A DNA stretch of 64,000 nt from assembly GCA_023053575.1 (NCBI GenBank), contig JAKZAP010000054.1, forward strand, positions 186,001 through 250,000, in the 5' to 3' direction. The position numbers and the translations under genes are program-made. This DNA comes from Branchinecta lynchi (taxonomy: Eukaryota > Arthropoda > Branchiopoda > Anostraca > Branchinectidae). Each line of letters begins with the position of its first letter. Within the stretch, counting starts at the first letter, position 1. Positions 43,920-55,660 of the stretch are shown here, in pieces. The notes under the pieces were generated by a model, which had not been told where the DNA came from, did not search any database, and was given only the letters and a program-made list of their open reading frames with translations.

Positions 43920-44757
43920 TTAATGAAGGGTGAAAAAAAAAGAAGAACAGGCTACACTAATACAAGCTCTTGCGTGCCGCACGTACTCAAGAAGCGCCGA
44001 CACAGGACAAATAACATTATCACTGTGCCTGGCCACTGAGAGCACTCTACCACCCGTGTGCTTCAAAGTTTTCCCCTCTGTTTGTAGGAAGAGCAAACCG
44101 CCAGATGGCAACCTTGGCCAGATGGATCCTTGACAGATCAGAAAACCGAGTGGCTGTGAAGAACTGAACGATGAATAAAGCTCGGTTTCTATAGATCGTA
44201 AATTTCTTTATGCTATCCGTTTCTTTGCGCCCCATAAGGCGATAATGATCACCAATACAGTTCAGTTTAGCTATTGAAAGTGGCATCGCCTGTTTCGGTG
44301 CAAGTATGGCTTTTTTCTGCTCGTCCAAAATACTTTTTTGGTATGCCATGACCTCGCAAGACTAAACTGGGTTACCGAGGCCCGACTGAAAACTATATTC
44401 CCCAACCATTCCAAGATCCTTGAATACCGAGGACATTTCGCCACATATTGTGCCTAACGATGACGCACTAACGCGCAGCGGACATTTGCATTGCGTATTT
44501 GATGCCTTGCCTGATAATCTACATGATTGTTCATGGACCTTAGTCTTCCCTTTCCGATTCTTATAGATCAGGAACCGAACGACATCGACCGGCTTAGCCT
44601 CCTCGATCCTTGTTGACCTTTCATGAAACATCGTTAAAAAAGCCTCATTTTCTTTCACTGCAGCCTTCTGCCTCTCATACCTTGATTCTTTCCTCTTTAC
44701 CTCCAGGAAGAGGCGCCTTGTTTCTATTTCCTGTGATATCTGAAACATTATATGCAT
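43920..44757 (-). pseudogene. Tyrosine recombinase, truncated, with ALOG-like N-terminal domain
   Basis: The frame 44362-44757 contains PVDVVRFLIYKNRKGKTKVH followed by a cysteine-bearing CKCPLRVSASSLGTI segment and GLGNPV. This resembles the ALOG-type DNA-binding domain that some recombinase retroelements carry. The frame 44047-44349 gives the catalytic-domain start with the first Arg in FFTATRFSDLSRI. After a frameshift near 44110, 43920-44111 continues PSGGLLFLQTEG and RHSDNVICPVSALLEYVRHA. The HxxR and nucleophilic Tyr boxes are missing, so the enzyme is dead. The ALOG assignment is by residue pattern. Confidence 0.75.
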
Positions 44758-44872
44758 TTACGTATAATCCTTGTTTTCAACTTCCAATACAACAAATTTT
44801 ATTCAACATGCACCGTGAACCAATTTTCCCCGAAAATATATCACTGACAAAAATCTCAAAACCTCAATATTA

Positions 44873-45397
44873 TCAACATACATCACAAGCTTTTACTCTG
44901 ACGGCGTATACGTCCATGAGAAGTGGTTCTGGCTTATACCCTGATTTGGTGGGAAAAAGAAGGGGGCCCACCTGGCCTGCGGATCCCAATTTTAACCAAC
45001 GTAAAGCCTTTGAACATAATACAGGCCACCATGAGCTAGGTTTTGAAAAAACAGGTACAACCATGGTGAATTCATCGTGTTTCTCGGCTTCAAGGTACTT
45101 TATGACCACTGGAATAAGAGCAAAAGGAGGAAATACATATAAGTTGCCTTTTGGGAGCTTTCTTGTGAACAGATCAGAACCAGACGATTGTGGCAAAGCA
45201 AAAGGGGAGAAGTGCGGGAGAGGGAGTCCCGTTTTATCCCTCATTGCATTAGAATCTAGGGCCATGAGATCAAAAGTATGACCTCCTGAGCCACCAAAAC
45301 ATCTCTCGACTGATATCCACGCCTCAGTACTGAGGGTAGCATCCGCTTTATCAAGGAGACGCGAGGGGTAATCGGCTTTATTCTCTGCAGAACGAAC
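44873..45397 (-). pseudogene. RNase H-to-recombinase connector of the tyrosine-recombinase retroelement
   Basis: The frame 44873-45265 starts MALDSNAMRDKTG and includes VFPPFALIPVVIKYLE and VPVFSKPSSWWPVL. Just upstream in the same strand lies a KADYPSRLLDKAD-like stretch in another frame. HTFDLMALDSNA … F-P-P … W-W-P is the conserved segment after RNase H in DIRS-like elements. It ends at a stop at 44873 before the recombinase. Confidence 0.7.
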
Positions 45398-46967
45398 TTA
45401 CGACAACCGTATGGTGAGGTTGAAATGTATAGCTGTAAAGAAAATTTCTTTCACTACGACTTCCATGTCAATGGAAGACCCGGATCCAGACTCCCATCTG
45501 TTAATGAGGGCTTGATTATCTATCCGAACACTAACGCGCATGTTACGTATTCTTTCTCCAACGGATTTGAGGGCAAACAAAAAAGCTTTTGCTTCCTTTA
45601 CCGCTATACAAGTGTCGACGTCGTTCGCGGTGAACTGGTCCCGCAAAATCAGGGGGGATTCACCCGGTTTTTCGAGTCGAGCACCGTAGGAATGTTTAGA
45701 AGCGTCGGAGTAAAGCACGAGTTCGGAATGGTATCCCGACTGCCAAGGGAAAAGTCTTGGAGCCGACTCCAAAAACCGCCAAAATAGAAGCTCCTTCCTG
45801 AGATCCTCCGACATCGGAATGTTCTTAACCCCTGATTTCGCGGCTTGTGCAACATGTGCAGCGCAACGGGAGATGAACAGCCTCGCATGCGGGAACGTAG
45901 GCTGTAGAGAGATGAAATAACCCATGGCCTTTTGTAAAGATTGCAGATCAGTGGTCGAACTAGCAAGTAGCGTATCGATAATACATCTTACTTTTTCGAT
46001 TTTTTCGCGAGGGATAATGAACGCTGGGGTATTAGTGTCCACGATAAGACCAAGGTATCTCAGAGTTCGCGTCGGGGTGAGGACACATTTGTTGGACAGA
46101 AAATAGCCCAAAACCGCAAATAACGCGGCTCCCTTATCGAGAGAAACCTGACATTTTTCAACAGAGCTTTCCCCGATCCATGAATCATCAATATATCGTC
46201 CGGTTCTAACGCCATATTTCTCAAAGCATAGATCGGCATATTTCCCAATGTCTGATACGCGTAAGCCGACAGAGAATACCCGAAACAAATATCGTTGAAA
46301 ACAAAATACGTGTCTTTCCACATTATTCCGAAAAACCTGCGCGAGCCGCTGGAGATATATAGATGATCGTAGGCCGAAGTCTCCTCCAAAAGCCCCAAGG
46401 CAAAATTTTTCCCGATACTAGCACGAACCTCTCGCAGACCCTCCAGCTGGAAGGGTCTGTTCACTGTCCACAGATTTACATACCGGGCATCGATCACAAG
46501 GCGTGGTTTCCTAGGCTCAATGCCCAGAGGTAACACCACAGTAGGTGGGGGGTCATTCCGTACCCTGCCCCACACCGAAATAGAACCATTCTTAAGTCTC
46601 TCCTGATTGTCGTTGTGACAAAATCGTGAAATTCATTGCACCTGCGGTGGTTGACCAAAATTCTTGGTTCCGGGTACTCGGAATCGTAGGACTTTCCCTT
46701 ATATTTCCCCCGGAATGCTCGAAAATGGCCGCAAACATCGAAACCCTGAGTCAGCCATCCCAAGGCTTGTCGGTGGCTTTCTTGATTTCCCAGCTCAACG
46801 CAAAGTTCATTCCATTGCGACACCCTGTCAGAAAGGCCACCCGCCCGGAAACCATGGGATGATCGGAAAGGGATTGAATCGGCTTGGTACTTCGAGGTCG
46901 ATAATATATCGGAGACGCTTGGGAGAGCCTCGAAAATGCCTGGGTCGATTAGGCGAAGCGACTTCAA
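45398..46967 (-). pseudogene. Reverse transcriptase-RNase H of the tyrosine-recombinase retroelement (frameshifted)
   Basis: Three overlapping frames. 46494-46967 holds the N-terminal region (SQWNELCVELG, EFHDFVTTTIRRDLR). 46060-46575 holds RT fingers/palm: KPRLVIDARYVN, LEETSAYDHLYISSGSRRFF (a motif A region) and a W-x-F region. 45398-46321 has the catalytic box RTGRYIDDSWIG, then TLRYLGLIVDT, KAMGYFISLQPTF and the RNase H portion with LVLYSDASKHSYGARL, VKEAKAFLFAL and VRIDNQALINRW. DIRS/Ngaro RTs share this arrangement. Frameshifts near 46580 and 46320 inactivate it. Confidence 0.85.
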
Positions 46968-47154
46968 TGGATGCAGCCACCACGAGACCTCGTCCGTGTC
47001 ACCCTAGATAAAAGAATATATTTTCCTTTCAAACCTCTTGAAATACGTCAGTCCGCCATTTAGCAAAGTGCTTTGATCTAACAACTTCCCAACTATACTT
47101 TTATTGCCAGACAATAAACCACACTGTAAAATTCATTCATTTAATAGGTACTGG

Positions 47155-48051
47155 TTACTCCTGTTTCCTTCCTGGAACGGGGGGGAAGGACCTAACTCGG
47201 TTCGGACATTCGCGCTTCCAGTGGTCGGTTTTGTTGCAGATGTGACATCTGGCCCTTTCCCCCGGTTCGAAACGAGCACGCTTTGGCTCACTACCTTGGT
47301 AACTCTTCCCCCGTGCCGACCATGACCGACGCTTGTTTCGTTCTACCGCGAGCATAACGGCCTTCTCCGCAGCTGAGCCGTAGAGGTCAATGACCATCGT
47401 CCCCAATGAAGGGGATGACGACTCTTGTCTCACTGCCGCAGCGTACTCGTGGAGCTTTTTTGACTCCTCAGTGCTTCCTACCTCCCTCGTGACGGCTGTT
47501 GCGAGATCCGAGGCCAAAGAGACTATGCGGTGTTGCATCTGTTCTTCTCGTGGCTTCTTGGATTCAGCCAGAAGATCGTCAAGGATCTGTTCCTTGGTCC
47601 TTGCGGAGGACATAACAGCTAACCTAGCTTCCATCTGTAGTAACCGCTCGCAATAGCCTTCCTGCAACAGCAACACATTAGCTGTTGCCCACCAGAGTGA
47701 CATTCGCATAAACACCCAGCTGTCCAGCAGGGGGGGGGGGGGGGGGGGCACAAGCTCCTGACCCTTAAAGATCTGGGTCTTTATGTGGATGTAACCAACA
47801 CTTAAACTAGTCACAACTGAGTGGCCTTCATTGCATCTTGGCCAACCCGAAAGTGGGAATTCAAATCCGACCCGAGAATTGCCCTCCCGGCCTTCCCAAT
47901 ATGGGCATATCCAACACCGGTTTAACCTCCGGGTCCAGGCGTCCGCACCGGTTTCACCCCCGGGCCCGGGTCTCCAGTAATTTCTTTGACAGAAAACCTT
48001 CAATCCGTTTGTTTGTTTGTTGATGTTGTTTTTTTTCCGACGGTAAATCAA
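47155..48051 (-). CDS. Gag-like protein of the tyrosine-recombinase retroelement
   Basis: A 298-codon frame. The last third is convincing: a charged helical region (SSARTKEQILDDLLAESKKP), a region with VIDLYGSAAEKAV, a basic stretch and a CCHC zinc knuckle CHICNKTDHWKRECPN near the C-terminus, ending GRKQE. The first ~110 residues include a proline run produced by a C/G homopolymer (47733-47748) and read like non-coding sequence. The true start may therefore be an internal Met around residue 115-140. Gag packages the element RNA. Confidence 0.7.
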   Translation of the reverse strand: MIYRRKKNNINKQTNGLKVFCQRNYWRPGPGGETGADAWTRRLNRCWICPYWEGREGNSRVGFEFPLSGWPRCNEGHSVVTSLSVGYIHIKTQIFKGQELVPPPPPPLLDSWVFMRMSLWWATANVLLLQEGYCERLLQMEARLAVMSSARTKEQILDDLLAESKKPREEQMQHRIVSLASDLATAVTREVGSTEESKKLHEYAAAVRQESSSPSLGTMVIDLYGSAAEKAVMLAVERNKRRSWSARGKSYQGSEPKRARFEPGERARCHICNKTDHWKRECPNRVRSFPPVPGRKQE

Positions 48052-48129
48052 CCGATGAAAGAGAAGAAAATAACCAACTCGCGTATTTTTCGTATGTAAA
48101 TGAATTGATTATTATTACTTCTACTAATT

Positions 48130-50998
48130 GTGTTGCGAGAGCAACACTTTGGTTTTGTCCTCGTTTTTTTTTTTTTTTTTTTTTTTTTCCTATGACTCCG
48201 GTTTCATTTTATTCCTGGTAACTGGGAAGGGTCTAACCTGTGCGGTTTTTACGGAAAGTGTGGACCTTAGGCCGGATTGATGAATATGACATTACATTTT
48301 GGAAAGCTCCGTAGAACTCTTGCCTGGGGCCAAAAAGGATGGTTTTTGCTTGTCCTCGAGCCAGAGCCTACGGTTTGCGAAGTGAAGTGGAGTTGTATAG
48401 CCTATGTCGGAGAGGACCATCTCAAGTTGTGTAGCGAACCTTTCGTTTCATCAAACCATGTTTCTGCTTTCGAGTGGAAAGCTCCGTTCTAGCACGCTAG
48501 CAGGCAGGCACCAGTTTCAAATTGAAGATGGACTAAAATCTATAAGTGTTAAATATATGCGGCAGTTACCCGGCCCCACGGCCAACATATCTTCTTTGAG
48601 TGATAAATAGAAAAATCTACAGAGACAAAAAAGTGGCTTTTTCCCACGGGTCCGAAAGTGCTGCCATCTATTGTTTCTGTCCATGTCTGCGACGATTCCA
48701 GCTGAGTTTACTTGGGTTTGCGGTAGAGTAACGGTATCAGATGTGCCCCTTAAACTTTAAAAGTTCTCTCATTGTTAAAGAAACTAGAGCTTATCCTTTG
48801 CTCCTTTCTAAGTCGTGACGTTAGAAAGTTGGCCTACGGCAAAAAAGTCAACTTTTGAACTAAGACAGGTAGAAACAAAGAAACTGTAGAAACTAACAGT
48901 CGACTGTTAGCTCATAATCATCTTCGGTAATGAGGGCCTTGCAGCTTTTGCTAGTTGGTGTACCTGTTATTTGTTTCCAGTGTATTCGATGGTAAGAACA
49001 ATTTGGTTCCATTTGTGTACGCGATTTCAGCTGAGTTTATCATTCGTTTTTTTGCACTTGGGTTTGCGGTAGAGAAATGGTATCAGATGTACCTCTTAAA
49101 CCTTAGAAGTTCTCTCATTGCTAAAGAAACTAAAGCTTATCCTTTGCTCCTTTCTAAGTGGTGACGTTAGAAAGTTGGCCTACGGCAAAAAAGTCAACTT
49201 TTGAACTAAGACAGGTAGAATTTTTTTTTTCGACGGCAATCGATAGCCGCTGATGAGCTGATCAAAGTATATGTCATCCATATTTTGGTACACAATTTCC
49301 TTCATGAGATACACCAGTTTGAAAGTTTGAAGGGGTTGACAACTTCAGTAGTAAGGCACACACTGAAACCAAAAATAGGTGATACCAGTTGTGAGACATG
49401 TAGGGGACTTGTACGCGGCAGTCGAGTGTTAGCTCATAATCATCTTCGGCAATGAGGGGTTTGCAGCTTTCGCTAGTTGGCGTACCTGTCATTTGATGAT
49501 AAGAACAGTTAGGTTCCCAATTGTAAGACATGCAAGGGACTTGTCAGTAATAATAGGCTGTTATACTACAAAAATCTTCAGCGATGAGGGGTTTGCAACT
49601 TTTGCTAGCCGGTGTACCCATTATTTTTATCCGGTGAACTTGATGTCTATCACGGGAAAGGGACTTGTCAGTAGAATCGGTGCACGAGGGGCTAGAAATT
49701 TGTTCAAATTGTTGCACATTGTATTCGATTTATATAAAACTGACGGTAAGAAAGTTTGTATCGATGGTCTCTCGCTGTATCCTAGGATTTACTGTTTTCG
49801 CAACGGGTACAAACGATAATGTAAAACAAGGTAGTGTTGTAATAATTAATAGTGTCATCTATGGTATTTTAATCCTGAAAAGTTACGGATAGCTTTATAA
49901 TACCAACTAGATTATATAGGATATTGTTCCAAGTTTTCATCCGTCACGATGTCTACGATTGAAAAGGATAAAGTTCAACTAACTGCAAAGTCAATTGAGT
50001 CCCTTTTTCCGATATTCTTTTGTTGTGGTTAGGGCAATCGATGCCCTTGATGAGCTGATCAAAGTATATGTCATCCATTTTTGTGAACAAAAATCCTTCA
50101 TGAGATAAACCAGTTTGAAAGTTTCAAGGGGTTGACAACTTCATGAGTAAGGTACACACTGAAACCAAAAATAGGCGATACCAGTTGTGAGACATGTAAG
50201 GGACTTGTAAGCAACATTCGACTGTAAGCAACAGTCGACTGTAAGCAATAGTCGACTGTTAGCTCATAATCATCTTCGGCAATGAGGAGTTTGCAGCTTT
50301 TGCTAGTTGGTATACCTGTTATTTGTATCAGGTGTATTAGATGGTAAGAACAATTTTGTTCCCAAAAAGCCAAAACGGTTTTTATGCTATAATCATCTTC
50401 AGCGATGAGGGGTTTTCAACTTTTAATGGCTGGTGTATCCATTATTTGTTCCGATGAATTTGATGTCAATCACGGGAGAGGGACTTGCAAGTAAGAATCG
50501 GTTCACGAGGTGCTAGAAATCTTTGAAAATTGGTGCACATTGTATTCGATATCTGTAAATATGACGGTAAGAAAGTTTGTATCGATGGTCTATCGCTATA
50601 ACCGAGGGTTAACTGTTTACACAACGGGTACAAACCATACGGTAATCGAAAACAATAAGGTAGTTTTGTAATAATTAATAGTGTCATCTATGGTATTTTA
50701 ATCCTGATACGTTACGGATAGCTTTATAATACCAACTAGATTATATAAGATATTGTTCCAAGTTTTCATCCGTCACGATATCTACGATTGAAAAGGATAA
50801 AGTTCAACTGACCGCCAAGTCAATTTAGTCCCTTCTTCCGATATTATTTTGTTGTTGGTTTTACAACGCTAAAGAACAGCTTTTGATCATGTGATTATTC
50901 TTTTTAGAACATACCGTTTTAAAAGCTTCGATAAGTTGACAATTTCAGCATTTAACCGACAGCGAAGAAACAAAACCAAAGTGTTGCTCTCGCAACAC
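48130..50998 (+). mobile_element. Element with hairpin-bearing 29-bp inverted termini
   Basis: Both ends carry GTGTTGC-GAGA-GCAACAC followed by TTTGGTTTTGT, facing inward (48130-48158 and 50970-50998). The interior is non-coding and internally repetitive. A ~346-bp unit is duplicated (48727-49070 against 49073-49220). A ~800-840-bp segment is also duplicated (49254-50020 against 50051-50850, with ATGAGCTGATCAAAGTATAT and TATGGTATTTTAATCCTGA). A second, inverted and truncated copy lies at 61905-62800 and a lone terminus at 63654-63682. The 71-codon frame 48277-48492 is identical in the other copy (62441-62656), but the surrounding DNA is equally alike. No transposase is seen. Confidence 0.75.
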
Positions 50999-51838
50999 TT
51001 TAGTCGGCGAAGCCGGACAAAAGGTTGCCGCAACACTTCACGTTGCCCCGGCAACGTAGGTCTAGTTTAGCTTTCTTTATTATTGTTATTATTATTAGTA
51101 TTTAAATTTTTAATTTTTTTTTTCCTTATTGCTGCTGAAAAGGAAACATGAGGCCTCACCCTTTTCCAACCTTCCCTTAGGACGAGAAAGCATTCAACAG
51201 CAATATATACAAAATGACAAATTAGAATAACTGAAATCAAATCAATTAAATAATAAAATATGAAGAGAGAAAGAAAAACGCTACGAAACAATATATCTCG
51301 GTCGATCTTTCCCGAGATAACTCCATGATTGCCATTGCAACTGCAAATTTCATTTTCTCAAATTCGTAATCAAGCCTCCTGCGTAAGTTCATTATCCTGA
51401 GTTGTCAACGGGTTCACTCGCCCAACCCCGATTACCTGTCCTGCCCTATCAGTGCAATGACCGCTCTGCCGCTGACGTAGCAAAATACGACAGATCAACG
51501 AAACCAAACGTGTCGCGAGGAACAAACGAGCAATAACGTATGTTTAGGCAGTCACGACGATAATCAAACGTATGTGGAGTCGGAGAATTATCCGAGTAAA
51601 AATGAATCCGATAGAACCTACAAATAAACGGTTGAAAACTGTGTTAAATCGTATTCAGCAATTATCGGCAACCCCAAAATTCTCTCGCCTGATTTTTGAC
51701 GAATTACCATCTTTCCGGCTGCCTGTCCTCCAGTCAAAGTAACTAATACAACCTAGGAAATTAATAGAAGATGCAGCAACCATGCCACTGAAAATTGATC
51801 ACTTCTTATCCCCTGGTTTTCCCCATTTAACGAACGAA
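50999..51838. other. Stretch with a hairpin cluster, otherwise featureless
   Basis: Just after the element end lie GTCGGCGAAGCCGGAC (51004), GGTTGCCGCAACAC (51022) and CGTTGCCCCGGCAACG (51042). No gene is supported. If the minus-strand frame at 51847-52144 is an exon, this stretch would be its intron. Confidence 0.45.
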
Positions 51839-51846
51839 CTAGTTTA

Positions 51847-52144
51847 CCTTGCTAGTGGACGGCTCGGAATTCGACGAGCAGCCTGCCGTTGTTCTTGGGG
51901 TTGGAGCCGGCCCCACTGGTACGATGATGGTGGCCGGAGTCAAAACTAGCATGTAACTGTTCAGAAACTTTCGCAAAATCTCCTGAGTTGGAGTCTGGGT
52001 CCTTAATAGAACTTTCAAGTCACCCTCCTGTAACCCCGACTTGTCACAAATGTTTCGCAATACAGTTGGTCTGTCCATATCGTCCAAGCTTTCACCATTA
52101 CACTTCTCCCACTGGAAATCGTCCCCAGAATCGCACTCTTCCAT
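51847..52144 (-). CDS. Possible exon of an unknown gene, start split off by a hAT insertion
   Basis: The minus-strand frame starts MEECDSGDDFQWEKCNGESL and contains DRPTVLRNICDKSGLQEGDL and a proline/alanine/valine-rich C-terminal part. After SNSEPSTSK it meets AAG|GTAAAC, a good splice donor (51841-51848). On the far side of the 5.6-kb hAT element, 57738-57765 continues the same frame upstream for nine codons to an ATG preceded by an in-frame TAG. The original start was thus there, and the insertion separated it from the rest. I recognise no domain. It may be a host gene or part of another element. Confidence 0.45.
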
Positions 52145-53080
52145 CTTCCGTCAGGGGTGGCCCGAAGGGGGGGTGACTCACCCCCCCCCCCCCCCCCCCT
52201 GCCTTGTGCTAAGTCGTATCAGTCGTTTATTTCGGCCTTTTGCTAACTCATATCAGTCGTTTTTTTGGTCTCGCCGAGGTCCCTGGCATTCATTTTAATA
52301 ACAAATAAGCCGAGTCGTTTAAAAAAAACGACTCTTGCACAGCAAGCCCGTCCCTTAGGACAAGTCGAGTCGTTTAAACCAGGGTAACCCCGATAGCTCG
52401 GAGGGGCAGCAATGCGGCTACCTGTTCTACTCCCATGTGAATTGGATCTGCCTCACTCCGGTCTTTCAGATTTTAGCCAGTCAAAATTACAATAGGTAAA
52501 ATAAGTTAGTTGTTGAAGTGAAGTCTGACTGAATAACATTGTTATACCTTATAGACCAAAAGCGAGAGACATGGTTATGTGCATTGAGTTTTGGTCAAAC
52601 TTTGGCTATAAGTGAAAAAAGAAGGAACAGAATTTTTAAACAGAAAGGAAAAGCCATCAGCATGACAGGAGACCCGCGAAACAAGTGTGCCCAGAACAGA
52701 TAGAAAAATGTCGACTACAAAGGCAGTTGAGGTGGTAACAACGCTTGAAAAGGACAAGGAAGATTTTAAGATACACCCGAAATTCATTTCCCAGGACAGG
52801 AGGGGTTCTGCAGACACTAGAATATCTCATTCTAGTCGGGAGGTAAATTGTTGGCCTATAAGCTAGCAGAGGCGTTACTATCCGAAATGTTTGAGAGGGG
52901 GGAGCAAAAATATTCCTTCAGCCCAAACTGACTGCGAATCATATTTATCACTGCTGACTGCGAATCATGGCACTACCAAGTGCGGGAGGAGCACGGTATT
53001 TACCGACTGGCTGGTAATTTTTACCGGCTTCTTTTGCGGGAAAAACCACTGTTTGACAAAAAATCGACTGATTTAAAGAA

Positions 53081-55390
53081 CAAGAGCTACGAACCCATAT
53101 GGCACTTGTTACGAGTAGGCAGAACAAGAAAGTAGATGAGAACGTCACAAAATACACCTTTTGTGTGTACCATCCAAATACATCCAAATACACCATCCAA
53201 AAATGCGGTTCTGAAGTAGAAATAGAATATTTAGTTTCACTCACTTCTGAGCAGTTCCGGCATCGTCTGGATTATCTGTGGCAAATGCACATCACTGTTC
53301 AAACTTCAAAGTTTCAGCCCAATAAATCCACTCGTTTGATCCCTAGACGTGCTAGACGATTTCCGGTACTCCCTCTATCTCCCGTACTGTGACCGAGTCT
53401 GGTTCGACTCAAAAACAGACCATTTAAAGCATCTTCTTTTATTCCATCTATCAAGTTTCACTCTAATCTGGGCATTTTTCGAAAATTCCGGTACCCCCTC
53501 CCCCACCAACGTTGTCGGATCCAGTTCGGGCCCAAAATATGTCATCTATGGTATATGCTTTCTCTACGTTCCATGTTTCATTTAAACTGATGCACTCTTT
53601 CGACCCCTATGAAAGCCTAAAAATTTCCGACAATCTCCCTCCAACTCCCCCTACTGTGGCCGAACAGGACTTGAAAACATAAACGTCGTATCTCTTAATT
53701 CCCTCTTCCTGTCGATCAAGTTTTACTGAAATTGGAGCATAGCCTATCTGCAAGTTTCCAATAAAAGACCCCCCCCCCGTACCATGGCTGAATCCGGCCC
53801 GGATGCCAAAAAGCAAATCTAGGCCGCATAAACTCGGCGCTGTCGAATTTGCATCTCATTCGGTCCATCCGTTTGGTTTTTGTGCATGTCAAAAGTTCAC
53901 CCCCCCCCCAATTCCCCCAACCGTGGTCGCATATACTTCGAACGCATGTTTTACTACATGTCGAGGCCATCAATTCTTATCACTCATTAAGTTTCACTCG
54001 AATCAGACCACTCAGTTGCAGTTGACAGAAGTCAATTTCCATATTTCTCTTCCCTTGCTCCCCCAAAATGCTCGGATCTAGGAACGGAAGTTTACGGGGG
54101 TATTTTGTGTCAGGTTCCTAAGTCAATTAAATCTGGTCGCTAATACGCCTGCAAAGTTTCGTTGTTTTAGTACATCTGGAACTATTCTAACCGGAATTCA
54201 AGGAAACCCCTCCAACCCCCCCCACACAGAGCCCCGAAACCGTCCGGCTCCGTTGATTTCGTATCTAGGCCTGATTCTTGTTCTCTCCATTAAGTTCCGT
54301 CGCAACCCTCTGCTTTTAAAGTTTCTTGATTTTTCCAGTCCCCCCCCCATCCCCCCACAGGTATCGGACCCGACCCGGACTTGAAACTGAACATCCGAGG
54401 CGATAGCTCTTTCCACCAGACAAGTTTCATTCAAATCCGATCACCTGTTCACAAGTTATGCACGCCACTAGATTCCGGACTCCCCATCCATCCACTCCTC
54501 CCACGATGGTGGGATCGGGGAAACGGCTGTTCTCAAGTCAATCTGTTCGGATCCCTGACATACCTGCCAAGTTTCATCGCTCTAGCACATCAGGAAGTAG
54601 GCCGAACTCACCAGATGGCTAGAAATCCGGGCCCCCACCCCAACTCCCCCACAGTGCCCGGATCCGGTCCGGTTATGTCAATGACGTATCTAGGACTTGC
54701 GCTTGTTCTTCCCACCAAGTTTTATCCCGATCCCTCTATTCTAAGCGTTTCTCAAGATTTCCGGTTCCCTAGCCCAACTCCCCCAGTGTCATCAGATCCG
54801 GTTCGGATTTAAAGTGGGACGTCTGAGATACGTGGTCATCCTAAATATCAACTTTCATTAAGATAAGATCACTCATTCGTAAGTTAAAAATACCTCAATT
54901 TGGCTCCCCCTCCCTCCACCCCCCCCCACATGGTCGGATCGGGAAAGTGACTATTTCCTATTTAATTTGGTCGGGTCCCTGACAAGCCTGCAAACTTTCA
55001 TCATCCCAGCACATCAGGAAGCACCGAACTCGCCGGATCACTACAAATTCGGACTTCTCCCCCCCCCCCAAACTCCCCCAAAGTGTGATTATACTTTCCA
55101 CCAAGTTTCATCCGGATCTCTCCACTAGGGTTTTCCAAGATTTCCGGTTTCCCCCTCCAAATCCCCCCAATGTCACCGAATCCGGTCCAGATTTAAAATG
55201 GACCGTCGATCAAGTTTCATTAAGATCCGATCACCCGTTCGTCAGCTAATAATATCTCATTTTTCCTAATTTTTCCGGATTCCCCCTCCCTCCACTCCCC
55301 TCCGGATGGTCGGATCGGGGAAGCGACTATTTCTAATTTAATCTGGTCCAGTCCCTGATATGCCTGCCAAGTTTCATCGTCCTTCCGTTT
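53081..55390 (+). mobile_element. CAAGTGCCAT-family tandem-core element nested in the hAT (3' end lost)
   Basis: Starts CAAGAGCTACGAACCCATAT followed by GGCACTTG. The core (AAGTTTCATC phrases, C-homopolymers at 53770, 53900, 54335 and 55060) is the inverse-complement relative of 23805-25958 along most of its length. It ends near GCCAAGTTTCATCGTCC (55368-55384) without the (GACGGAC)n stretch or the 3' hairpin, so the 3' end is truncated. Confidence 0.7.
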
Positions 55391-55660
55391 CCAAAAAAAA
55401 GCAGCAATTTTTTACCGGCTGGTTGACAACCTCGGGGGGGGGGGGGGCTTCTGTATAGCATCTTGGTCGAATCAAATGCTAAAAAAACAGTTTTAAGTTT
55501 TTCAGAGGTAGCTCACTGCAGCTTTACCTGCTTTAGTTTTCGACATGAAAGTACAGCGTGTCGAATGACAAATAAAACGGTACTTTCATAATGAAACAAA
55601 GTACATGAAATCACCCGGGGAGAACGCAACTCAAGTCTCGTCGCGAACCGGCGTCTTTTT
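55391..55660. other. hAT interior between two nested elements
   Basis: Non-coding, with a G-homopolymer (55434-55447). TTTTTACCGGCTGGTTGAC (55411-55429) resembles 53008-53056 on the other side of the nested element, consistent with one interior split by insertion. Confidence 0.5.

Larger units (their letters stand above)
43920..48051 (-). mobile_element. Tyrosine-recombinase retroelement (DIRS/Ngaro order), decayed
   Basis: Minus-strand order: gag-like frame with zinc knuckle, RT plus RNase H, a conserved ALDSNAM-type connector, then a tyrosine recombinase with an N-terminal cysteine-containing DNA-binding-like domain. This gene order and the RT sequence type are those of DIRS-like elements, which integrate by recombinase rather than DDE integrase. 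Several frameshifts occur (near 46580, 46320, 45390, 44355 and 44110). The recombinase stops before its C-terminal HxxR and Tyr boxes at an A-rich spot near 43930, so the 3' end is missing. I could not find the split direct or inverted terminal repeats expected for the group. Confidence 0.87.

Noticed and set aside
44610..45281. A 223-residue plus-strand frame
   Set aside because: It is the antisense shadow of the recombinase retroelement frames on the minus strand, which have clear family motifs.
48277..48492. A 71-residue frame identical at 62441-62656, suggesting a conserved protein
   Set aside because: The surrounding non-coding DNA of the two element copies is just as similar, so the identity shows recent copying, not selection.
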